DNA of 38,102 nucleotides from Flavobacteriia bacterium (lineage in GTDB: Bacteria > Bacteroidota > Bacteroidia > Flavobacteriales_D > Crocinitomicaceae): the NCBI GenBank assembly GCA_009924735.1, contig RFQZ01000028.1, positions 1 through 38,102 on the forward strand. Direction: 5' to 3'. This document shows, one piece after another, positions 1 through 9,886 of the stretch. The notes beneath the pieces were generated by a model. It was not told the DNA's origin. It saw nothing but the letters and a program-made list of their open reading frames with translations, and searched no databases. Within the stretch, counting starts at the first letter, position 1. The number at the start of each line of letters is the position of its first letter. Position numbers and translations under genes: made by a program.

Positions 1-2922
1 GCCATGAAATTTCATGGCAATGACCGTGTCTTGGTTCGGGGCAAAGAGGTAGATTGAATCCTCAGAATTGGTCCAGCCAAATCTTGTGCTTCCAATCACA
101 TTGGTGACATTGGGGTACACACCCATGAATTGAGATAGGTTTTGTGCGATTACCAAATGGCCTTTTGCAGGTATTTTGGTATGGTCAGGGAATTCAAACA
201 AATCGTAGAAATCATTGCTTTTTAACGTCCACGAAGTGAGGTTGATTTCATGATCTCCATAGTTGTGTATTTCAATCCAATTGCCTCCATTGTGTGTGTC
301 GTCGGGGTTGTAGTTTATTTCAGAAAGGGTCAAAGTGGTATCTGCTTTCACGCCCTCAAACACAGCGATGAAAAAGCTGCTCGTTGCTATGTTTAGGTCT
401 AGGGATGCAGTTTCTTTAAGTGAGTCGGGAATGTTGCTATTGTTGTCCCAATATTTAAAGGTATACCCCGGGTTTGCTACGGCGGTAATTTCCACAGGAT
501 TTCCATCAAAATAAACCCCTGTCCAAGGCAATGAATCCGGTACAATCGTACTTATTTTTATATAACCTGCTTGTGGTGGGGCTGCATAAAGCGTTACATC
601 TACAGGTTTTACCAAACCAAAGGTGCTTACGATTTGTTGGCGTACAACCGGCGATCGATTCGCAAACTGATATACGATGCTTTCTTTTTGGTTAAAATAG
701 TTAGCCAATCCTCCTGCGACATCGCCTGTCCATAATTGGAAATGCCTAGGCATTTCTGGCAAGAGCTCATTGTACATTTGATTGATGATCGGGAGGTAAT
801 GATTGGGGTGAAAGGTCGTATTCATTAAATCTGCAAAACGATTGATGAAATACTTTTTATAGATCGAATCTTGAAGCAAATTCATGTAAATGTCGTTGTA
901 GTAATTCGGTAAATTCCCGTAGGCGATGTGATTGAACATGTTTGCATTGTAATCGGTCCAACCCCCAAGTCCCCACTCTAGGTCTTGTAAAAAGAACTTC
1001 CATCTGTTGTCAAAAGTCCTTGGCCTGGCAATCTTCATGTTGTTCCAAATCCAATCTGTATTGGCATACCAGTTTTCGCCAATCATGTAATCCGCAAAAT
1101 TCTTGGTGTCAAGCTTTAAATCACAATATTTTAAATAGTTCGAATCGAGTTTGTCAAAATTCTTTATGAAATCTACCATCGTATGGAAGGAAGTGTCAGA
1201 ACCTTTGACGGTACGCAGGTAGGATCCGTACCAATAACTCACGGAAAGCAGGTCAATGCTGTCTGGGTTGTTTCCATAATTCTCGGTAAAATACCCTTCG
1301 TTTGCTTTTTCCCGAAGTTCATAAACACCAAAATACGACCCGTTTATGTAAACGTTTGCGGGACGATATGCTTGAGAATTTGTCAGCGACTTTCGCATGA
1401 TGCGCATAAAAGTGGCGTCACGCTGCGGGTATTGGTTCCAAAAATTACTTCCATTCCGAATGTACAAAGCATAATAATCTTTTACGTGCGGTTTTTCAGG
1501 AATGATCGGGTAGTGAACAGGGTTCCCCGTACCGAAGGTGTTGTTTGCCGGTTCAACCGTAACGCTGTGTTGTGGATTGGACCTGCTTCCTCCGGCGCCC
1601 CCGTCTGGTTTTACAGAAGCCTTACTTTCAAATTGTTTGATTCCGTTTTCGTCAAAATATTCGATGACACATCCCTTCTTCCAATCTGTCCACCAATTGT
1701 CAAAAATTCCATTTCCTCCATATAAATCCTCGTTGTTAATGGTTAAAGAAACAATCGGAATCGTCGAAGTTTCAGAAAACAAAAAGGTCTCTGCCTCTAC
1801 AGGACTTGGCAAAAGGTTGGTTCCATTTGCAAAGCAACGCACTTTCAACACGGCGTTTGAACCAATGGTAAGTGGGCCTACAACATTCGGTGTTGGGTTT
1901 GGAAACACTACATGTGGACCAAATCCATCCGTGATTTTGCCAATCGACATGTTGGGCTCTAAATCAGGAACATACATTGAATCTATCATCTGTCCAAAAG
2001 GATTGGAGAGGTAAATGGTTTCTCCCGCTGTGGCAATGCCGAAATTGGTTTCTATTTCTCCCCCGTAGTTATTGTTGAAATATGGATGGGTATTTCCATT
2101 GAATTGTTGATTAACCGTTGCGAATCCAAAACTTAAAAAGGGTCTGCAGGTAAGGTCGTCGTCGAAGGGGTTTGTATTGTGAACTTCGATGGCTAAGGTA
2201 TTTGTTCCATTGTGGAGGACATTGTTCAAGATGCCCATGTTAAGGTTGAATCCCGTAATGGGTTGACCTTGGTACAACAATGCCTCATGATCCGTTGCCA
2301 CGTCATCGTAAGTGGGTGGATTCCCAACAATCCCTGAACGTGCTACCTCCGTACCGTTGATGTAGGCTACAAATCCATCGTCGTAATCAATGTCGAGAAT
2401 GGCTTTGGTGATGTCATTGAAATTCGTAAGGTTAAAATTGGTTCTTGCATAAAGTGTGTTGTAGGGACCAACAATATCTGTGGTATCGTCTCCATCTCCA
2501 TATCCGATTCCCATTTTATCGATTTGCCAACCGTTGGGAACAAAGCTTTCCTCACGCCAATTGGGTATGTTGGAAATCGGTAATGTATAATGCCAAAGGT
2601 AACTTGTGTCGACCGCTGTTTCATAGTGGTTAACCAGCGCTTGTGAAGAATTTCCTGCGGCTATGACGGTTAAATATTGTTGAGCTCCAATTTGTGTTGG
2701 AGGAAAAAACCACTTTTGGAGTTGGTTGGGGTTATCAGACAATGCATAGCCTTGTAGGGATACAGCAAAATTTACGGGGTTGTAAATCTCTATCCAATCG
2801 GGGGATGTGCCATTGGGTAATACAAATACGATTCCATTTGAATTACTTGCCTCATTGATGAACAGTTGTCCCCAATGAACGTTGGTCGTCAGTAAGAATA
2901 GAAAGAAGTAAAATTTTCTCAT
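1..2922 (-). CDS. CotH kinase / lamin-tail domain secreted protein (3' end beyond window)
   Basis: Open frame of 974 codons with no stop before base 1, so the C-terminus is missing. It starts MRKFYFFLFLLTTNVHWGQ, a Sec signal peptide. Visible domains in order: a lamin-tail domain (about residues 20-75, with INEAS and PDWIEIYNP); a jelly-roll-like region (about 85-250, with YDDGFVAYINGTEVARSG); a CotH kinase-like domain (about 440-700, with YALYIRNGSNFW, NVYINGSYFGVYELREK and RWKFFLQDLEWGLGG); an InlB-like repeat (about 805-850, GYTFKYWDNNSN); and a second lamin-tail domain (from about 865, LSEINYNPDD, NWIEIHNYGDHEINL). CotH proteins include protein kinases of the spore coat; the role of the secreted Bacteroidota forms is not established. 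A T9SS sorting domain is expected past the edge but not seen. The start is supported by a -7 element 5 nt upstream. Confidence 0.88.
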   Translation of the reverse strand, partial: MRKFYFFLFLLTTNVHWGQLFINEASNSNGIVFVLPNGTSPDWIEIYNPVNFAVSLQGYALSDNPNQLQKWFFPPTQIGAQQYLTVIAAGNSSQALVNHYETAVDTSYLWHYTLPISNIPNWREESFVPNGWQIDKMGIGYGDGDDTTDIVGPYNTLYARTNFNLTNFNDITKAILDIDYDDGFVAYINGTEVARSGIVGNPPTYDDVATDHEALLYQGQPITGFNLNMGILNNVLHNGTNTLAIEVHNTNPFDDDLTCRPFLSFGFATVNQQFNGNTHPYFNNNYGGEIETNFGIATAGETIYLSNPFGQMIDSMYVPDLEPNMSIGKITDGFGPHVVFPNPTPNVVGPLTIGSNAVLKVRCFANGTNLLPSPVEAETFLFSETSTIPIVSLTINNEDLYGGNGIFDNWWTDWKKGCVIEYFDENGIKQFESKASVKPDGGAGGSRSNPQHSVTVEPANNTFGTGNPVHYPIIPEKPHVKDYYALYIRNGSNFWNQYPQRDATFMRIMRKSLTNSQAYRPANVYINGSYFGVYELREKANEGYFTENYGNNPDSIDLLSVSYWYGSYLRTVKGSDTSFHTMVDFIKNFDKLDSNYLKYCDLKLDTKNFADYMIGENWYANTDWIWNNMKIARPRTFDNRWKFFLQDLEWGLGGWTDYNANMFNHIAYGNLPNYYNDIYMNLLQDSIYKKYFINRFADLMNTTFHPNHYLPIINQMYNELLPEMPRHFQLWTGDVAGGLANYFNQKESIVYQFANRSPVVRQQIVSTFGLVKPVDVTLYAAPPQAGYIKISTIVPDSLPWTGVYFDGNPVEITAVANPGYTFKYWDNNSNIPDSLKETASLDLNIATSSFFIAVFEGVKADTTLTLSEINYNPDDTHNGGNWIEIHNYGDHEINLTSWTLKSNDFYDLFEFPDHTKIPAKGHLVIAQNLSQFMGVYPNVTNVIGSTRFGWTNSEDSIYLFAPNQDTVIAMKFHG

Positions 2923-2927
2923 ACTTC

Positions 2928-2935
2928 CAAAATTA
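2928..2935 (-). promoter_or_regulatory. -7 promoter element of the CotH gene
   Basis: Minus-strand TAATTTTG matches the Bacteroidota -7 consensus TAnnTTTG. Only 5 nt (GAAGT) separate it from the ATG at 2922, so the transcript should start at or within a base or two of the start codon. No convincing -33 TTG was seen. Confidence 0.6.
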
Positions 2936-2958
2936 CGGAATTATTAACAGATTGAGAA

Positions 2959-3819
2959 TTAAAGGTAGAGAAAAGATAGCGTAAGGGAAAGAAGACAAAG
3001 GACTAGGCCAATGATTTTTTGTGTAGAAAAGGTTTCCTTGAGGAGTAAAAAGCCTAGAAGACTGGACAAGGTTACCACACCAACATTTGCGATAGCCAAT
3101 ACTTTTGAGGGTTCCCAACCCGAACTTTCATACGATTTAACCAATAAAAATATGGAGAAGTAATTCGGTACACCCAATAGAATGCCTGCACCCCAGCTTC
3201 GGAGGTTAAATTTCTTTTTGCCTTTCAAAACCTGGTAACACAAGAAGCTGCCCCCAAAAAATCCTGCGAACAGAAATCCTACCGATGAAAACAATCCCAT
3301 GTGATAACCTACCAAAAATTTCGCTTGAATGAGGTACAAAACAACGTCTAATACTGCACTTCCAAAAAACAAAACGATGAGCATCCAAAGGTGTTTCTTT
3401 TGTTCCTGATTTCCTTTACTTACACTTACCGTGAACACGCCGACCAACGACAACGCCAAAGCAATGGTTCCGAATATGCCAATGGTAGCCCCAGAAATGA
3501 GCAGTACGGCAATGACCGAGAGTGCCATGGACATCTTAACAGAAATTGAGGTGGTTGAAATCCCATTCTTTTGGGAACTGGTTCCCATAAGTACGAAGAG
3601 GGAAATGAACAGAATTCCACAAGTTAATCCTGAAAGTAGGACAGAGGTGTAATCTATTTTTACAGGAATTTCCTGGTGAAATAACAGAATGCCGCACAAA
3701 GCGGCGACAAAATAATTGGAAAGAACGGCTTGGAACGTATCCACATTCCATTTGGGGAAGGACTTGAATAAAACGAAGATCAGGCTGGATGCAACGATGC
3801 TAAAAATAAGATCTATCAT
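2959..3819 (-). CDS. DMT/EamA-superfamily transporter
   Basis: 286 aa, almost entirely hydrophobic, with about ten predicted membrane helices separated by short polar loops, the usual architecture of two fused EamA halves. The two halves meet near the charged stretch KGNQEQKKH (about residue 135). C-terminal helices have the DMT look (VLAIANVGVVTLSSLLGFLLLKE). It is probably an inner-membrane exporter or permease of a small metabolite. Its ATG overlaps the ribD stop codon as ATGA (4 nt), so it is translated with ribD. RibN flavin transporters belong to this superfamily, so a flavin-related substrate is possible, but nothing in the sequence identifies the substrate. Confidence 0.85.
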   Translation of the reverse strand: MIDLIFSIVASSLIFVLFKSFPKWNVDTFQAVLSNYFVAALCGILLFHQEIPVKIDYTSVLLSGLTCGILFISLFVLMGTSSQKNGISTTSISVKMSMALSVIAVLLISGATIGIFGTIALALSLVGVFTVSVSKGNQEQKKHLWMLIVLFFGSAVLDVVLYLIQAKFLVGYHMGLFSSVGFLFAGFFGGSFLCYQVLKGKKKFNLRSWGAGILLGVPNYFSIFLLVKSYESSGWEPSKVLAIANVGVVTLSSLLGFLLLKETFSTQKIIGLVLCLLSLTLSFLYL

Positions 3820-4853
3820 TTTCTTTTGTAATAATAAAGGGTGTCAGAAGGACCAAAAGGGTGTGATTTGAAAGGTGTTTTGGTAAGCACGGGTGCACGC
3901 ATTCCTTCCTTGTATTTTATTTTGCTCACAATCACGCGGGCTTCATCCCACACATTGTCGAGGATGAAATATTGTAAAGTTCGGCTACCTCCCTCGACCA
4001 AAATACTGAGTATGTTCCTTTTGTACAGTTCTTCAAGAATTGCCTTCGTCGTTGTTTCTTGAATTTTAACCCATTCGATCAGGCCTTGCGTATCACTTTT
4101 GATTCGATTGAAAACAATCGTAGGAGCTTCACCTGAAAATACACTCACGTCCTTACTGAGTTGTAGGTTGCTGTCGATTACAATGCGGGTAGGATTTTTC
4201 CCGTTAAATTCACGCACGGTTAAGGATGGATTGTCGTTTAGGATTGTGTTTCTTCCCACAAGAATTCCCTGTTCCTCACTGCGCCATTTGTGAACCAAAA
4301 CTTTCGTTTCCGCACTGGAAATCCAATTGATGCCGGTATCTTCTTCTTCGCGGTTTCTGTCCAAAAAACCATCCAAGGTTTGGGCCCATTTTAAAATGAC
4401 ATAGGGTCTCCGTTTTTCCTGAAAGGTAAAAAATCGCTTGTTTAAGTACCTGCACGCATCAAAAAGCACCCCTTCGATGACTTCAATCCCTGCTTTCATC
4501 AACCCATCTATGCCTTTCCCCGAAACCGAAGGATTTGAATCCCTGCAACCAATAACAACGGTGCGCGGTTTGCATTCGATCAACGAAACGGTACATGGAG
4601 GTGTTTTTCCAAAATGGGTGCAAGGTTCCAAGGAAACGTAAAAGGTCGCCCCCGCGAGGGTACTTTTATCGGCAACATTTGCAATTGCGTTGATTTCTGC
4701 ATGTGGACCGCCAAAATAACCGTGGTAGCCTTCGCCTAATATTTCGCCGTTTTTTACAATCACGCATCCAACCATTGGATTGGGTGAAACTTTGCCTTGT
4801 CCAGCATAAGCCAAATCGATGCATCGCTGCATGTAAATCTCATGATTCTCCAC
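3816..4853 (-). CDS. ribD: Bifunctional riboflavin biosynthesis protein RibD (deaminase/reductase)
   Basis: 345 aa from a GTG start. The N-terminal cytidine-deaminase-like domain has the zinc ligands GGPHAEINAI and PCTHFGKTPPC and the SPNPMVGCVIV motif; it deaminates the pyrimidine intermediate. The C-terminal RibD_C reductase domain (from about residue 150: RPYVILKWAQTLDGF, WRSEEQGILVGRNT, ILVEGGSRTL) then reduces the ribosyl group using NADPH. The frame is open up to an ATG at 4952, but that would overlap the divergent era start and lie upstream of the promoter. The GTG at 4853 gives MENHEIYMQRCIDLA, which fits family N-termini, and lies 4 nt after a -7 element. An in-frame ATG at 4832 is the alternative. 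First gene of a two-gene operon with the DMT transporter. Confidence 0.93.
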   Translation of the reverse strand: MENHEIYMQRCIDLAYAGQGKVSPNPMVGCVIVKNGEILGEGYHGYFGGPHAEINAIANVADKSTLAGATFYVSLEPCTHFGKTPPCTVSLIECKPRTVVIGCRDSNPSVSGKGIDGLMKAGIEVIEGVLFDACRYLNKRFFTFQEKRRPYVILKWAQTLDGFLDRNREEEDTGINWISSAETKVLVHKWRSEEQGILVGRNTILNDNPSLTVREFNGKNPTRIVIDSNLQLSKDVSVFSGEAPTIVFNRIKSDTQGLIEWVKIQETTTKAILEELYKRNILSILVEGGSRTLQYFILDNVWDEARVIVSKIKYKEGMRAPVLTKTPFKSHPFGPSDTLYYYKRK

Positions 4854-4857
4854 AGTA

Positions 4858-4865
4858 CAAAAATA
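4858..4865 (-). promoter_or_regulatory. -7 promoter element of ribD
   Basis: Minus-strand TATTTTTG matches TAnnTTTG and ends 4 nt (TACT) before the GTG at 4853. It argues for that start codon and for a leaderless or nearly leaderless mRNA. It is divergent from the era promoter about 65 bp away. Confidence 0.5.
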
Positions 4866-4928
4866 TACAAATCCTTGAGGTAATCGGTATCTCAAAACTG
4901 GATCTTCTAACCTTGGTTTTAATTTTCG

Positions 4929-4936
4929 TACCTTTG
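4929..4936 (+). promoter_or_regulatory. -7 promoter element of era
   Basis: TACCTTTG, a perfect TAnnTTTG, followed by 5 nt (CATTT) and the era ATG at 4942. This geometry predicts transcription beginning at the start codon. Confidence 0.65.
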
Positions 4937-4941
4937 CATTT

Positions 4942-5817
4942 ATGGCGCACAAGTCCGGTTTCGTAAATATTGTTGGAAGTCCAAATGTTGGAAAGTCTAC
5001 CCTAATGAATCAACTTATTGGAGAGAAACTCTCCATTGTTACATCAAAAGCACAAACCACAAGACATCGCATCCTTGGAATTGTAAATGATGAAGACTAT
5101 CAAATTGTCTTTTCTGATACACCCGGTGTAGTCAATGCAGCGTATAAACTTCATGAAAACATGATGGATTACGTCAATACTTCCCTTCAGGATGCTGACT
5201 TATTGCTATTTGTAACAGATCCTTATGAGCAGAAAATGAACCACGAGGAAACCTTGGAGCGCATTAAAAATTTGAAAGTACCTGTACTTTGTTTGGTCAA
5301 TAAAATGGATAAATCCTACCAAGAAAAAGTGGGCGATCGCTTGCAATATTGGAAAGAAGAATTGCCAAATGCTGAGGTTTATCCCATTTCTGCTTTGCAT
5401 AACTTTAATTTGGACATCGTGTGGGAAAGGATCCTTTTTCATATCCCAGAAAATCCGCCTTATTATGACAAGGAAGAGATTTCTGACCGCCCACTAAGGT
5501 TTTTTGTTTCTGAAATCATCAGGGAAAAGATTTTTAACCTTTGTCAAAAAGAAATCCCTTACAGCTGCCAAATTGTGATCGATGAATTTCATGATGAAGA
5601 AACCATCATTCGCATACGGGCCATCATCATCGTTGAAAGAGATTCTCAAAAAGGAATCATCATCGGAAGAGGAGGGGAAATGCTAAAGAAAATTGGAAAA
5701 AATTCCAGAATGGATATTCAAAGATTCTTGGAGAAAAAAGTGTTTTTGGAGACCTTTGTTAAGGTAGACAAGGATTGGCGTTCCTCAGAAACTAAATTAA
5801 AAAAATACGGTTACTAA
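4942..5817 (+). CDS. era: GTPase Era
   Basis: 291 aa, normal for the family. N-terminal GTPase domain: G1 GSPNVGKST near residue 12, G3 SDTPGV near 58, G4 NKMD near 121, G5 ISAL near 150. The C-terminal KH domain carries the [15 protein letters not shown] signature near residue 240. Era binds the 3' end of 16S rRNA and checks maturation of the 30S subunit in the cytoplasm. It starts [18 protein letters not shown]. The stop TAA overlaps the der ATG by one base (TAATG), so the two ribosome-assembly GTPases form one operon with probable translational coupling. Confidence 0.97.
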   Translation: MAHKSGFVNIVGSPNVGKSTLMNQLIGEKLSIVTSKAQTTRHRILGIVNDEDYQIVFSDTPGVVNAAYKLHENMMDYVNTSLQDADLLLFVTDPYEQKMNHEETLERIKNLKVPVLCLVNKMDKSYQEKVGDRLQYWKEELPNAEVYPISALHNFNLDIVWERILFHIPENPPYYDKEEISDRPLRFFVSEIIREKIFNLCQKEIPYSCQIVIDEFHDEETIIRIRAIIIVERDSQKGIIIGRGGEMLKKIGKNSRMDIQRFLEKKVFLETFVKVDKDWRSSETKLKKYGY

Positions 5818-7127
5818 TGAGCAATATTATTGCAATTGTGGGGCGACCCAATGTTGGGAAATCAACCCTTTTTAATCGCTTCACAGAATCTCGTGACGCC
5901 ATTGTCAAAGAAGTGAGCGGTGTAACACGAGATAGGATTTATGGAAAAGGGGAGTGGAATGGATACCAGTTTTCTGTCATTGATACAGGCGGGTATGCAA
6001 CCACCAAAGAAGATATTTTTGAAGGAGAAATTCGCAAGCAGGTTGAAATTGCCATCGATGAAGCGAATGTGATTTTATTCATGGTGGATGCCACAACAGG
6101 TATTGTTGAAATGGACAATGTTGTTGCGAATATTTTAAGAAGAAGCAAAAAACCGGTCCTTGTAATTGCCAACAAAGTGGACAGCAATGAAAGAATGGGA
6201 TTTTCGTCTGAGTTTTATGCTTTGGGTTTAGGGGATGTGCACGATGTGAGTGCCAGCAACGGTGCAGGTACGGGAGACCTGCTGGATGAAGTTGTTACAT
6301 TCCTGAATAAAGAGGATGAAGAAGTATTGGAAAGAGATTCTTTGCCGAGAATTGCGATTGTGGGTAGACCGAATGTTGGAAAATCATCAATGATCAATGC
6401 CCTTACCAACCAAGAAAGAAACATTGTTACAGATATTTCAGGTACAACCCGTGATTCCATTCATACCCGTTACAAGGCTTTTGGATACGATTTCTTGTTA
6501 ATCGACACTGCTGGAATTCGAAAAAAAGCAAGGGTAACTGAAGACATTGAGTATTATTCTGTTTTACGATCTGTGAGAACCATAGAAAATTCAGATGTTT
6601 GCCTCATGATGATTGATGCCTCAGTAGGTTTGCAAAAGCAAGACCTTGCCATCTATTATATGATTGAGAAAAATTCCAGAGGTGTTGTTGTTCTTGTGAA
6701 TAAATGGGACCTTGTAGAAAAGGACCACAATACCATGAAGGAATACGAGGAGAAATTGCGAAATGAGTTGGCTCCTTTTAACGATGTTCCCATTCTTTTT
6801 ACCTCTGCGCTGAACAAGCAACGTATTCATAAAACCGTAGAAACGGCCATGGAGGTATTTGAAAATCGCACCAAGAAAATAACTACGTCAAAATTAAATG
6901 ATGTGATGTTAGACATTATCAATGCGACACCACCCCCTTCAGTGAAAGGAAAATATGTAAAGATTAAATACGTACAACAACTCCCAACCCATTCACCTGC
7001 TTTTGCATTCTTCTGCAACTTGCCGCAATACGTACCTGATTCTTATAAAAGATTTCTCGAAAATAGATTGAGGGAAACCTTTGATTTTACGGGGGTTCCC
7101 ATTAAAATATTCTTTAGAAAAAAGTAA
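5817..7127 (+). CDS. der: Ribosome biogenesis GTPase Der (EngA)
   Basis: 436 aa, with the two tandem GTPase domains unique to this family. Domain 1: G1 [11 protein letters not shown] near residue 8, DTGG near 56, NKVD near 119. Domain 2: [10 protein letters not shown] near 182, [10 protein letters not shown] near 230, NKWD near 295. A KH-like C-terminal domain ends in IKIFFRKK. Der acts in late 50S subunit assembly. Its start overlaps the era stop by one base. The stop lies 4 bp from the stop of the convergent 892-aa surface protein gene, with no room for a terminator between them. Confidence 0.97.
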   Translation: MSNIIAIVGRPNVGKSTLFNRFTESRDAIVKEVSGVTRDRIYGKGEWNGYQFSVIDTGGYATTKEDIFEGEIRKQVEIAIDEANVILFMVDATTGIVEMDNVVANILRRSKKPVLVIANKVDSNERMGFSSEFYALGLGDVHDVSASNGAGTGDLLDEVVTFLNKEDEEVLERDSLPRIAIVGRPNVGKSSMINALTNQERNIVTDISGTTRDSIHTRYKAFGYDFLLIDTAGIRKKARVTEDIEYYSVLRSVRTIENSDVCLMMIDASVGLQKQDLAIYYMIEKNSRGVVVLVNKWDLVEKDHNTMKEYEEKLRNELAPFNDVPILFTSALNKQRIHKTVETAMEVFENRTKKITTSKLNDVMLDIINATPPPSVKGKYVKIKYVQQLPTHSPAFAFFCNLPQYVPDSYKRFLENRLRETFDFTGVPIKIFFRKK

Positions 7128-7131
7128 TTTC

Positions 7132-9810
7132 TTACCTAAGAACGTTCACAAATCCTGTGATTACTTTTTTCTCGTCTGTTTCTTTGTTGGAATAACGAAT
7201 GATCCATGTGTACATTCCTGCTTGCACCATTCTGCCGTCTGTACCATAAGATCCGTCCCAGCCTTTGCTTGCGTCGTTGCTTTCCCAAATGACTTCTCCC
7301 CAACGATTGTAAACACTTAAGTTAAAATTGTATGGATCAAATCCTGTGGTGAAAACGGGATACCACAATTGGTTGTGTTCATCTTCGTCCGGAGTGAAGC
7401 TATTGGGTACGTAGTAGATAGGATCACTGATCACTGGAAGACTCACTTCGTACGTCGTGGCACAACCCAGTAAAGTAGTTGCGGTTAAACTTACAAGGAT
7501 GTTCTCTGTGATTCCGTTGTAGAAGTGTTCCTCCTCAAATACGGTTGAAGTTTGGCTGTCTCCATAATCCCAGACATAAGAAACGCCTCCCATGGTCGTG
7601 TTTGTGAAATTGATGGTTTCAGATGTGGAGGAAAGTACATTCGGATTTGCAGTGAAAGTCGTATTTGGATAGTTTTCCATGCATATGTATGAAGCATATG
7701 TGGTAGTTTCTAAACATCCAAAAAGCTCATAATTTAAGGTGATGTCATGACATCCAGCACTGGTAAACATATAGTCGATCTGGCTTCCTATTCCGATTTG
7801 GTTTCCATTCCATACCCAAGAATAATTTGCATTTGGAATTGGCACGGTAGAAAAATTCACCATTAGAGGGTTACACCCACTTAAAGTGTCCGCTACAAAT
7901 GCTGGTGGCATGGCAGGTACAACGGTAACATCCATTGTCACGGAATCCGCACATTGGTTAGGGCCAGGGGTGAAAAAATAGGTTACTGTATCAGGAGTTA
8001 ATCCATCAATGGTAGGTGGGTTCCATGTTCCAACGATTCCAGGATTGTTATTTGAAACCAAAGGAAAGGTTGGGGGAACATCGCCTTGACAGACCAAAGG
8101 CAATTGGGTGAATTGCGGAATGATGAGTGGATTGATGGTTATGGTCATCGTTCCTGTTGCTGCACACTGGAATGGGGCAGGGGTGAAGTTGTAAACATTT
8201 GTACTCGGTACCTGGGTATTAATATTAGGGGGAGACCATGTACCATTGATTGGAACAACATTCGTTGAACTCAAAGGTAAATTTACCCCAGTGGTAAATT
8301 GGCAGAGGGGTCCGATTTGTTGAAAAGTTGGATTGGTATAATTAAGAACGGTAATGTCCATTGTGGTAGGAACAGCACATTGACCAGCAGTTGGTGTAAA
8401 GTTGTAGGTAAAGATCCCTGCTGCATTCGTAACAACGTTTGGCGGAGACCATGTTCCTGTGTAAGCCGTTGGATTCGTTGAAGGGTTTGGAAGTGCTGGT
8501 GGGTTGTCGTTGATACACAACGGCATGATTTGATTGAAGGTAGGTACCTCATTAGGTAAAATCGTAACGTTTAAGTTCGCAGGGTTTGCACAAAAATTAG
8601 GAGAGGGTGTAAAAACATAAGTTTGTGTACCCACAATTGCGGATGAAATAACTTGTGGAGACCATGTTCCTGTTATGCTGGGATTGTTATTTGAACCTGC
8701 GGGCAAGCCTGGGACCGCACCGTTGTTGCAAATGGACGGAATGGCACTGAAAATCGGATTGATTGGGGTATTTACCACTACCAAAGTAGTTGCTGTTCCA
8801 TTGCAATTCGGTGTAGTGTAATTCAATGTGTATGTTCCACTGTCTAATGGAGTAGCATTGGGGATGGTTGGGTTTTGAAGGTTTGAAGTAAAACCATTGG
8901 GACCTGTCCAAGAATAGGTCGTTGCACCTGCGGTTGCACTTAACGTAATTGTGTTTCCAGCGCAATAAGGACCTCCGTTGGTAGCGGTTACGTTTATTCC
9001 TCCTGCTTGAAAGTTGATAGTAACATAACCATGATTTGTGTTGTTTGCTGCTAAACAAGTTCCGCCTGCAGGGACAAGGGATGAACCTGCTCCACCACCA
9101 CCACCACCGTTGGCGCCTGTACAGCAACCATCGTTACCGCCGCCACCGCCGCCGTAATATCCACCTCCACCTCCACCACCGGAAGCCGTTTGCCAAAGTC
9201 CAGCTTGACCACCATTTCCTAAGGTTCCAGGAGAACCTCCAGGAGGGGTTCCTGCCCAAGGAGTACCACCGGCACCACCAGCAACTTGCGTTCCGCCTTG
9301 ACCTCCTTGTCCGTAGGTATTGCATCCTGCTGCTCCATTGTTACAGTTAGAAGCTCCGCCACATACGGGTGAAGAACCACCACTGCGTCCGCCACCACCA
9401 CCGCCAACAATTACGCGGTTTGCCAAAGCAACGCCTCCGATGCGAATGTCACTAGCACCGCCACCACCCCAAGAGGAATAAGCGACGTTTCCATTGTTAG
9501 AGGCAAAACCAGTACCGCCACCATTCCATCCTCCAGATGCATTTCCTTGGGTACCCATACCACCAACATATATGTTCAGAATTTGACCTGGGGTAACGTT
9601 CAGAGGGGCAGAAATTCTTGCACCACTGCCACCATTTGCTCCTCCGCCTTTTGCACCTGCAACAATGACGTTAATGGTAAAAACACAAGGGGGTACGGTC
9701 CATGTTTGAACAGATCCTGTATAGTTGAATGTTACCGCTTGTGGTTGAGAATATCCAGTAAAAAAAAATGCAATAAGTACAAAGACAGATAGGGTATATT
9801 TAAGTTTCAT
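7132..9810 (-). CDS. T9SS type B surface protein with glycine-rich head and four-repeat stalk
   Basis: 892 aa. Signal peptide MKLKYTLSVFVLIAFFFTGYSQ. Residues about 25-265 are a glycine-rich domain resembling the Gly_rich family related to the ALK/LTK glycine-rich region (GGWNGGGTG, GGGGASDIRIGG, NRVIVGGGGGG, long Gly runs, paired Cys). One Ig/PKD-like module follows (to about 345), then four repeats of about 70 aa (pattern PxF..I..LC ... GTW.PP ... Y.FTP...QCA). PKD-like modules come next, then a C-terminal T9SS type B (gliding-associated, CHU_C) domain with YYVPNSFTPDEDEHNQ, YNRWGEVIWES and GWDGSYG. Probably exported by Sec, then carried across the outer membrane by T9SS as an adhesin or matrix protein. 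The head is nearly identical to that of the upstream 1663-aa protein. Confidence 0.9.
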   Translation of the reverse strand: MKLKYTLSVFVLIAFFFTGYSQPQAVTFNYTGSVQTWTVPPCVFTINVIVAGAKGGGANGGSGARISAPLNVTPGQILNIYVGGMGTQGNASGGWNGGGTGFASNNGNVAYSSWGGGGASDIRIGGVALANRVIVGGGGGGRSGGSSPVCGGASNCNNGAAGCNTYGQGGQGGTQVAGGAGGTPWAGTPPGGSPGTLGNGGQAGLWQTASGGGGGGGYYGGGGGGNDGCCTGANGGGGGGAGSSLVPAGGTCLAANNTNHGYVTINFQAGGINVTATNGGPYCAGNTITLSATAGATTYSWTGPNGFTSNLQNPTIPNATPLDSGTYTLNYTTPNCNGTATTLVVVNTPINPIFSAIPSICNNGAVPGLPAGSNNNPSITGTWSPQVISSAIVGTQTYVFTPSPNFCANPANLNVTILPNEVPTFNQIMPLCINDNPPALPNPSTNPTAYTGTWSPPNVVTNAAGIFTYNFTPTAGQCAVPTTMDITVLNYTNPTFQQIGPLCQFTTGVNLPLSSTNVVPINGTWSPPNINTQVPSTNVYNFTPAPFQCAATGTMTITINPLIIPQFTQLPLVCQGDVPPTFPLVSNNNPGIVGTWNPPTIDGLTPDTVTYFFTPGPNQCADSVTMDVTVVPAMPPAFVADTLSGCNPLMVNFSTVPIPNANYSWVWNGNQIGIGSQIDYMFTSAGCHDITLNYELFGCLETTTYASYICMENYPNTTFTANPNVLSSTSETINFTNTTMGGVSYVWDYGDSQTSTVFEEEHFYNGITENILVSLTATTLLGCATTYEVSLPVISDPIYYVPNSFTPDEDEHNQLWYPVFTTGFDPYNFNLSVYNRWGEVIWESNDASKGWDGSYGTDGRMVQAGMYTWIIRYSNKETDEKKVITGFVNVLR
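7914..8760 (-). repeat. Four ~70-aa tandem repeats encoded in the 892-aa surface protein
   Basis: Four consecutive protein repeats of about 70 residues, each with an early Cys (SIC, PLC, PLC, LVC), a central GTW[SN]PP-type motif and a later Cys in the pattern FTP...[QF]CA. The same unit occurs once in the 835-aa protein at 18131-20638. Boundaries are approximate. The spaced Cys pair suggests one disulfide per module. Confidence 0.75.
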
Positions 9811-9827
9811 AGGCTGGTAAAGGAATC

Positions 9828-9835
9828 CAAAGTTA
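9828..9835 (-). promoter_or_regulatory. -7 promoter element of the 892-aa surface protein gene
   Basis: Minus-strand TAACTTTG matches TAnnTTTG, 17 nt before the ATG at 9810. It lies in the 76-bp gap after the 1663-aa gene, so the two paralogues can be transcribed separately. Confidence 0.5.
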
Positions 9836-9886
9836 ATAAAAAATTAAAGTTGATTACGCGCTTGTTAACCATGTTTTAAGTAATAT

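Noticed and set aside
942..2014. Plus-strand open frames across the CotH region
   Set aside because: The minus strand carries one uninterrupted 974-codon frame with recognisable domains over the same DNA.
4854..4952. Longer N-terminus for RibD starting at 4952
   Set aside because: It would overlap the era start, lie upstream of the -7 element and add about 33 residues absent from the family.
7128..7131. Terminators at the two abutting convergent gene pairs (der/892-aa gene; DUF1501/835-aa gene)
   Set aside because: Only 4 and 0 bases lie between the stops and I saw no hairpin with a T tract at either junction.
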